From Petrosia ficiformis (taxonomy: Eukaryota; Porifera; Demospongiae; Haplosclerida; Petrosiidae), in assembly GCA_947044365.1 (NCBI GenBank), contig OX345638.1, forward strand, positions 2,337,701-2,401,700: a stretch of DNA of 64,000 nucleotides. Reading direction: 5' to 3'. Position 1 is the first letter of the stretch. Every line of letters starts with the position of its first letter. Positions 62,687 to 64,000 of this stretch are shown here, one piece after another. The translations under genes and the position numbers were made by a program. Below the pieces are notes generated by a model. That model was not told the origin of the DNA. It did not search any database and worked only from the letters and a program-made list of their open reading frames with translations.

Positions 62687-63864
62687 TGTATGCATGTATG
62701 CATGTATGTATGTATGTATGTATGTATGTATGTATGTATGTATGTACATATGTATGTATGTACTGACATTGTACATCAATGAGTACTGCAGAAGAATTAG
62801 ATTGTCCATACATATTCTTAGCATTACAGAAATACTCTCCATAATCTATACGGCTAGTTGGTAATATACTGAGACTAGAGCCTTTAGAAAATTCTATAAT
62901 GACTTCAGTGATATCTAACAAGTAGAAAAAAGTTAATTAAATGAAAGATTCAATAATCACAAAATATTCCCCAACATGTCAAGTACATTAGCTAAATTCT
63001 GTAAATAAAACTGAAAGAGGAAAGTGAACAAATGCTGGTAGTCACTGAGAATCAAACCCAGTAGTACTGACTTCAGCCACCAGTGCTCTCACCACTGAGC
63101 TACAACAACCAGATGACCATCAGCACTTCACAATCCTCTATATACTGCACAGTCGTGCACCAGCTGGCATGTATATATCTGCAATGATGTAATAATCACA
63201 TTTTAAATTTTGAACTTACTATACTGACAGCTAATGTATCATACTCCCATAGGGGTAGGACCAGTTAGGTGGGGGTTAGCCCATGTATGTTAGTGTAGAT
63301 ATTCTTATACTCAAATATGTACTGAATATTGTTTATAAGCAATGAAGTATATTTATCAAAAAACTATATTGTTTTTAAGAAACAAAATCATTAGCTCACT
63401 TTATAATATAATAAAGAATGTACAATGTGATAGGAAACTATAGTGTATATGAAAGTGAATGTCGAGGCCTCCTTTCTAAAAGTTAGGGGACGGGGGTGGG
63501 GGATAGCCTAACTTTTATAGGGCAGGGGTGGGGCTTTCTTTTGTTTCCTGTCCCTACTGACAATGTCATATTATGAAAGCAATAGTCTAAGACACCGAAC
63601 ATGAGAATGAGACTAAATATGGGACTGGGATCAAATATCAAACTGAGACTGTGAAATTATTAAAATTGTCATAAGTTAGATGATAACTAACACATAATGT
63701 ATTTTACTTACTATTATTACCACCTAAAGATATTTCATTTCCATTCCTATACCATGTGATAGTGGGAACGGGTCTACCACTTGCAGAGCACATTATTTCT
63801 AACTTTAAAGGAGCAGTAATTACAAGTGTATCATCAAAAGAGAGATAGGTAACCATCGGTGGAG
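37608..63864 (-). CDS. Giant adhesion GPCR with 12 Ig domains, EGF, hormone-receptor-like domain, GAIN/GPS and 7TM (5' end outside window)
   Basis: Thirty-one minus-strand exons were assembled, about 7.0 kb of coding sequence or about 2,340 residues; the start lies beyond the right edge. Order N to C: Ig domains 1-11 (63864 to 50662), EGF (50201-50088), Ig 12 (48830-48567), linker (48166 to 46558), hormone-receptor-like domain (46208-45946), GAIN (45621-45386, 44482-44002), GPS (43944-43875, 43687-43587), seven membrane helices (42976 to 38535), and a cytoplasmic tail ending at TAA 37608-37610. The HLT cleavage triad, the SWGGVP motif of TM4 and the TM6/TM7 motifs fit adhesion-class (B2) GPCRs, which self-cleave in the GAIN domain and signal when a tethered peptide is exposed. 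Ig exons are mostly phase 1-1, which permits domain shuffling. All junctions keep phase except the one after 53196-52970. The ligand is unknown; many Ig domains suggest cell-surface or matrix adhesion. Confidence 0.85.
38609..38930. repeat. (ATGG)n microsatellite in a receptor intron
   Basis: Intron between exons 39086-38973 and 38535-37608. Minus-strand HPSIHPSI ORFs here are artefacts. Confidence 0.95.
38973..40487 (-). CDS. Receptor exons: TM4, extracellular loop 2 and TM5
   Basis: Exon 40487-40418 encodes [20 protein letters not shown] (TM4 and loop start, continuing the SWG of the previous exon). Exon 39086-38973 encodes [20 protein letters not shown] and the rest of TM5, ending LLRKR. 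The loop-2 Cys that pairs with the TM3 Cys is present. Both junctions keep phase. Confidence 0.85.
39985..40235. mobile_element. CACTAAAG-family MITE, truncated copy
   Basis: Starts CACCTAAAGTTCATTCACAT, then ATGACCTCAGAAAATGTTCA, and contains about two copies of the 66-bp internal unit in reverse. The far end is missing. It lies in a receptor intron. Confidence 0.6.
41180..42010. repeat. (ATGG)n microsatellite of about 830 bp in a receptor intron
   Basis: Almost pure tetranucleotide repeat with scattered ATAG and ATTG variants. The 304-codon minus-strand frame through it is HPSI repeats only. Confidence 0.98.
42036..42328 (-). CDS. Receptor exon: TM2 and TM3
   Basis: Encodes [20 protein letters not shown] (loop 1 and TM2), then [20 protein letters not shown] (TM3 with the conserved Cys and W) and [15 protein letters not shown], followed by the start of TM4 ([11 protein letters not shown]). 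The TM2/TM3 pattern with FFMLV-type residues and MW.G..EA..LY is diagnostic for adhesion and secretin-like GPCRs. Confidence 0.9.
42506..42690 (+). mobile_element. hAT-like MITE, copy 4 (right end truncated)
   Basis: Starts CAGTGTTTTTGATAAGCTCA and matches copies 1-3 up to GTTGAGCCA. The terminal inverted repeat at the right is lost, and short GTAACTATGGTGATTCA repeats follow. Confidence 0.65.
42852..42976 (-). CDS. Receptor exon: TM1
   Basis: Encodes [20 protein letters not shown] and a hydrophobic helix ([20 protein letters not shown]) ending GSR. It directly follows the GPS exon and joins it in phase 0. Confidence 0.85.
43020..43586. repeat. (ATAC)n microsatellite abutting the GPS exon
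   Basis: The tract runs up to the donor of the GPS exon (CTG|GTATGTATGTA); the splice site is part of the repeat. Repetitive HTYI and CMYV frames on both strands are artefacts. Confidence 0.95.
43587..43944 (-). CDS. Receptor exons: GPS autoproteolysis site
   Basis: Exon 43944-43875 encodes [20 protein letters not shown]; exon 43687-43587 encodes [20 protein letters not shown], then [14 protein letters not shown]. Together they give the canonical GPS pattern: C..W near the start, W...GC, then C-x-C-NHLT. Cleavage is expected between Leu and Thr of HLT, releasing the tethered agonist TxFxxLL-like peptide. All four GPS cysteines are present. Confidence 0.92.
44002..45621 (-). CDS. Receptor exons: GAIN domain
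   Basis: Exon 45621-45386 encodes a helical segment ([20 protein letters not shown] ... [20 protein letters not shown]) matching GAIN subdomain A. Exon 44482-44002 encodes the beta-rich subdomain B (VADFQ-like strands, [36 protein letters not shown]). Length and position just before the GPS fit a full GAIN fold. Several N-glycosylation sequons are visible (NSS, NQT, NLS, NET). Confidence 0.8.
44645..45056. repeat. (ACAGT)n pentanucleotide satellite with a 120-126 bp higher-order period
   Basis: A pure CAGTA-type tract is interrupted by the marker ATTATAGTAGAGTACAGTAC at about 44658, 44779 and 44905. This shows that blocks of 120-126 bp, not just single units, were duplicated. Confidence 0.9.
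45080..45360. repeat. (ATCC)n microsatellite, opposite polarity
   Basis: CATCCATGCATCCATC-type tract in the same GAIN intron as the ACAGT satellite. Confidence 0.95.
45630..45915. repeat. (ATGG)n microsatellite
   Basis: Degenerate tetranucleotide tract between the hormone-receptor-like exon and the first GAIN exon. Confidence 0.95.
45946..46208 (-). CDS. Receptor exon: hormone-receptor-like (HRM) domain
   Basis: Encodes about 87 residues: [20 protein letters not shown], then [30 protein letters not shown] and [16 protein letters not shown]. Trp, the QPCP pair, R-x-C, G-x-W and further Cys residues match the HormR/HRM domain that precedes GAIN in many adhesion GPCRs. Divergent, but the position supports it. 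Confidence 0.7.
46558..48166 (-). CDS. Receptor exons: linker between Ig 12 and the HRM domain
   Basis: Exons 48166-48096, 47525-47419 and 46721-46558 encode [40 protein letters not shown] ... ACDQYNG and [20 protein letters not shown] ... VLDVCRFG. All join in phase. I recognise no named domain. Three Cys residues and a mainly helical third segment suggest a small ordered module. Confidence 0.7.
46808..47225. repeat. 30-bp minisatellite, about 14 copies
   Basis: Unit ATCCATTCATCCAGTTACTA followed by TCAATAGTCC, head to tail, in the intron between exons 47525-47419 and 46721-46558. It is a multiple of three, so long repetitive frames arise on both strands. Confidence 0.95.
47788..48047. mobile_element. 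CACTAAAG-family MITE, best-preserved copy
   Basis: Left end CACTAAAGTCTGTTCACATT; the right end, reverse-complemented, reads CACTAAAGCTCATTCACATT. The terminal inverted repeats are thus about 20 bp. The inside holds one copy of the 66-bp unit and AAGATGGTTGGTCATTTCAA. No coding capacity. The superfamily is unproved: the CACTA ends are suggestive, but no clear target duplication is seen. Confidence 0.7.
48567..48830 (-). CDS. Receptor exon: Ig domain 12
   Basis: Encodes [40 protein letters not shown] and [20 protein letters not shown]: the two disulfide Cys, the core Trp and the D.G.Y.C motif of an I-set Ig domain. One complete domain in one phase-1 exon, placed on the membrane side of the EGF module. 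Confidence 0.9.
48993..49205 (+). mobile_element. hAT-like MITE, copy 5 (diverged)
   Basis: GTGTTTTGAATAGGCTCATA at the left and TTGAGCCAATATGGCCCTTG at the right match the family in order, with more substitutions than the other copies. Confidence 0.55.
49538..49822. mobile_element. CACTAAAG-family MITE, reverse copy
   Basis: ACTAAAGGTCATTTACATTC at the left and GAATGTAAACAGACTTTA at the right form inverted ends. Contains ATGACCTCAGAACAATGTTC and the internal 66-bp unit. Confidence 0.7.
49845..50046. mobile_element. MITE with ACCTTAAGCCTACTTTTAAT ends, copy 2
   Basis: Left ACCTTAAATCTACTTCTAAT, right TTAATAGTAGGCTTAAGGT. Shares GTGTGGCTCAGAAATTTGCA with copy 3 at 52395. Confidence 0.7.
50088..50201 (-). 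CDS. Receptor exon: EGF-like domain
   Basis: Encodes [20 protein letters not shown] then [18 protein letters not shown]. Six cysteines in the C-C-C-C-x-C-C spacing and the D.F.C.C...Y.G..C signature make a complete EGF module, in a single symmetric phase-1 exon of 114 bp. Confidence 0.93.
50662..63864 (-). CDS. Receptor exons: N-terminal array of Ig domains 1-11
   Basis: Exons (5' to 3'): 63864-63712 with 62914-62768 (Ig1); 62481-62056 (Ig2); 61445-61131 (Ig3); 59662-59351 (Ig4); 59187-59038 with 57930-57754 (Ig5); 57476-57159 (Ig6); 56205-56047 with 55412-55236 (Ig7); 54873-54556 (Ig8); 53635-53516 with 53196-52970 (Ig9); 52356-52210 with 51508-51323 (Ig10); 50961-50662 (Ig11). Typical cores are [49 protein letters not shown] and [14 protein letters not shown]. 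Five domains are split by an intron in the middle and six are single-exon. Ig2 is long (142 codons) with an inserted acidic loop. Ig5, Ig7 and Ig10 lack a clear core Trp in the first half ([10 protein letters not shown]), so they are divergent. Confidence 0.85.
51735..52050. repeat. 11-bp tandem repeat (AATATACAAAC)
   Basis: About 25 imperfect copies in the intron between exons 52356-52210 and 51508-51323. Confidence 0.9.
52395..52628. mobile_element. MITE with ACCTTAAGCCTACTTTTAAT ends, copy 3
   Basis: Left CTTCAAGTCTACTTTTAATT, right TTACTAGTAGGCTTAAGGTA; internal GCGTGGCTCAGAAATTCACT shared with copy 2. Confidence 0.7.
54060..54400. repeat. 20-bp minisatellite (GGTATATTGGTGAAGCTATT/GAT)
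   Basis: About 17 copies. Variants ending GCTATT and GCTGAT alternate over much of the array, implying a 40-bp dimer as the recent amplification unit. Confidence 0.9.
55612..55690 (+). mobile_element. tRNA-like sequence (SINE head or tRNA pseudogene)
   Basis: GGTAGCTCAGTTGGTAGAGC (D arm and A-box), anticodon stem TCTGT/ACAGA with loop CTGGAGT (anticodon GGA), and T arm GTGGGTTCGAATCCCAC are intact. The 5' acceptor strand GCCTTGG does not pair with the 3' strand CTGAAAC. Anticodon GGA would mean serine, but the long variable arm of tRNA-Ser is absent. It is therefore not a working tRNA gene. Confidence 0.7.
56215..57150. repeat. (ATGG)n microsatellite of about 930 bp in a receptor intron
   Basis: Lies between Ig6 and Ig7 exons, the junction of the duplicated trio. 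Large HPSIHPSI frames on the minus strand, one fused to real exon 57476-57159 by read-through, are artefacts. Confidence 0.95.
58075..58990. repeat. 115-bp minisatellite, eight copies
   Basis: CACCATTAGTCCATTGTTCA starts at 58091, 58206, 58321, 58436, 58551, 58666, 58781 and 58896, a strict 115-bp period. Copies are nearly identical (ACAATT/ACACTT and ACATTC/ACACTC variants). Single diverged units lie at 55480-55560, 55870-55960 and 57975-58060. Confidence 0.97.
59813..60030. mobile_element. MITE with GGTTCACA ends, copy 2
   Basis: Left GGTTGGGTTCACCGGCATAT, right CATTATGTGAACCAGTATTA; internal TGATTGGTCAAATGCAACAC inverted relative to the copy at 18785. Confidence 0.5.
60360..60582. mobile_element. 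pogo-like (Tc1/mariner) MITE
   Basis: Perfect terminal repeats CAGTGGAACCCC ... GGGGTTCCACTG, each flanked by TA (60358-60359 and 60583-60584). The CAGTGGAACC-type end with TA target duplication is known for pogo/Tigger-like elements. 223 bp, no transposase. Inside, the motif GTGTCC(T)...CAGGG is repeated about five times. Confidence 0.85.
60835..60918. repeat. Perfect-arm hairpin
   Basis: GCTTTCTAGGAATTTATA and TATAAATTCCTAGAAAGC are exact reverse complements (18 bp), with a second inner pair, TATAGACTGC and GCAGTCTATA. It lies in the intron between Ig3 and Ig4 exons. Confidence 0.85.
61500..62050. repeat. (ATAC)n/(TA)n microsatellite between Ig2 and Ig3 exons
   Basis: Compound tract with an about 45-bp pure TA run near 61830-61880 and repeated ACATACATAATTACATGCAT blocks. 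Confidence 0.95.
62492..62765. repeat. (TATG)n microsatellite between Ig1 and Ig2 exons
   Basis: Runs from just upstream of the Ig2 acceptor to the donor of exon 62914-62768, filling nearly the whole intron. Confidence 0.95.
63035..63160 (-). mobile_element. tRNA-derived SINE-like element, second copy
   Basis: The minus strand reads GTAGCTCAGTGGTGAGAGCA (A-box) and GGGTTTGATTCTC (B-box-like) at tRNA spacing, followed by a tail shared with 27525-27640. It lies in the intron of Ig1. Confidence 0.75.
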
Positions 63865-63914
63865 CTATAATAAATATAATTATACATGAGCTGTCAAGAT
63901 AAATGTATATTTGA

Positions 63915-63925
63915 TAGATAGATAT

Positions 63926-63979
<54 letters not shown>

Positions 63980-63990
63980 GGATAGATAAA
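63915..63990. repeat. (GATA)n microsatellite at the window edge
   Basis: Pure GATA run upstream of the first visible receptor exon. Confidence 0.95.
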
Positions 63991-64000
63991 TACATACATA

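Noticed and set aside
61479..62842. Frames of YIHT/CMYV repeats around the Ig2 and Ig3 exons
   Set aside because: Microsatellite read-through on both sides of genuine exons.

Overview
This 64 kb window looks like nuclear DNA of an early-branching animal, most likely a demosponge resembling Amphimedon queenslandica (inference). The evidence is AT-rich sequence, genes split into many small GT-AG exons, a reduced set of animal-specific families (adhesion GPCR, Rubicon, ALMS-motif protein, NLR), and introns packed with microsatellites, minisatellites and short inverted-repeat transposons. Nothing in it looks bacterial or viral.

Layout. (1) 210-4744, +: 3' part of a centrosomal ALMS-motif gene (CEP295/ALMS1-like). 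(2) 4985-8512, -: an NLR gene fragment carrying the C-terminal part of a NACHT module plus leucine-rich repeats, followed by a decayed copy of its own 3' end. (3) 9187-12150: a roughly 1.5 kb tandem duplication, each unit with a 97-codon intronless gene of unknown function (-); a third, dead copy lies at 36158. (4) 12623-27135, +: a complete Rubicon-family autophagy regulator in 15 exons, without an N-terminal RUN domain. (5) 28836-34342: two paralogous two-exon genes for small secreted proteins (-) and a frameshifted relic of the family (+). (6) 37608-63864, -: the 3' 26 kb of a giant adhesion GPCR whose exons encode 12 Ig domains, one EGF, a hormone-receptor-like domain, GAIN/GPS, seven membrane helices and a cytoplasmic tail. 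It runs off the right edge, so its start is not in the window.

Exon models were built by hand from splice signals, reading phase and protein homology. In the Rubicon gene every junction keeps phase and the summed coding length is divisible by three. In the receptor every junction keeps phase except at exon 52970-53196, which is one base short and has an in-frame TAG. The receptor ectodomain contains a recent three-exon duplication (54556-56205 against 57159-59187), with one exon pair identical at the DNA level.

The rest is repeats: long ATGG/ATCC, ATAC and ACAGT tracts, minisatellites of 18-115 bp, several MITE families with recognisable terminal inverted repeats (one hAT-like with 8-bp target duplications, one pogo-like with TA duplications), and tRNA-derived SINE-like pieces. 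The genes have no evident shared pathway; several have innate-immune, autophagy or surface-recognition roles, but no operon-like logic links them.
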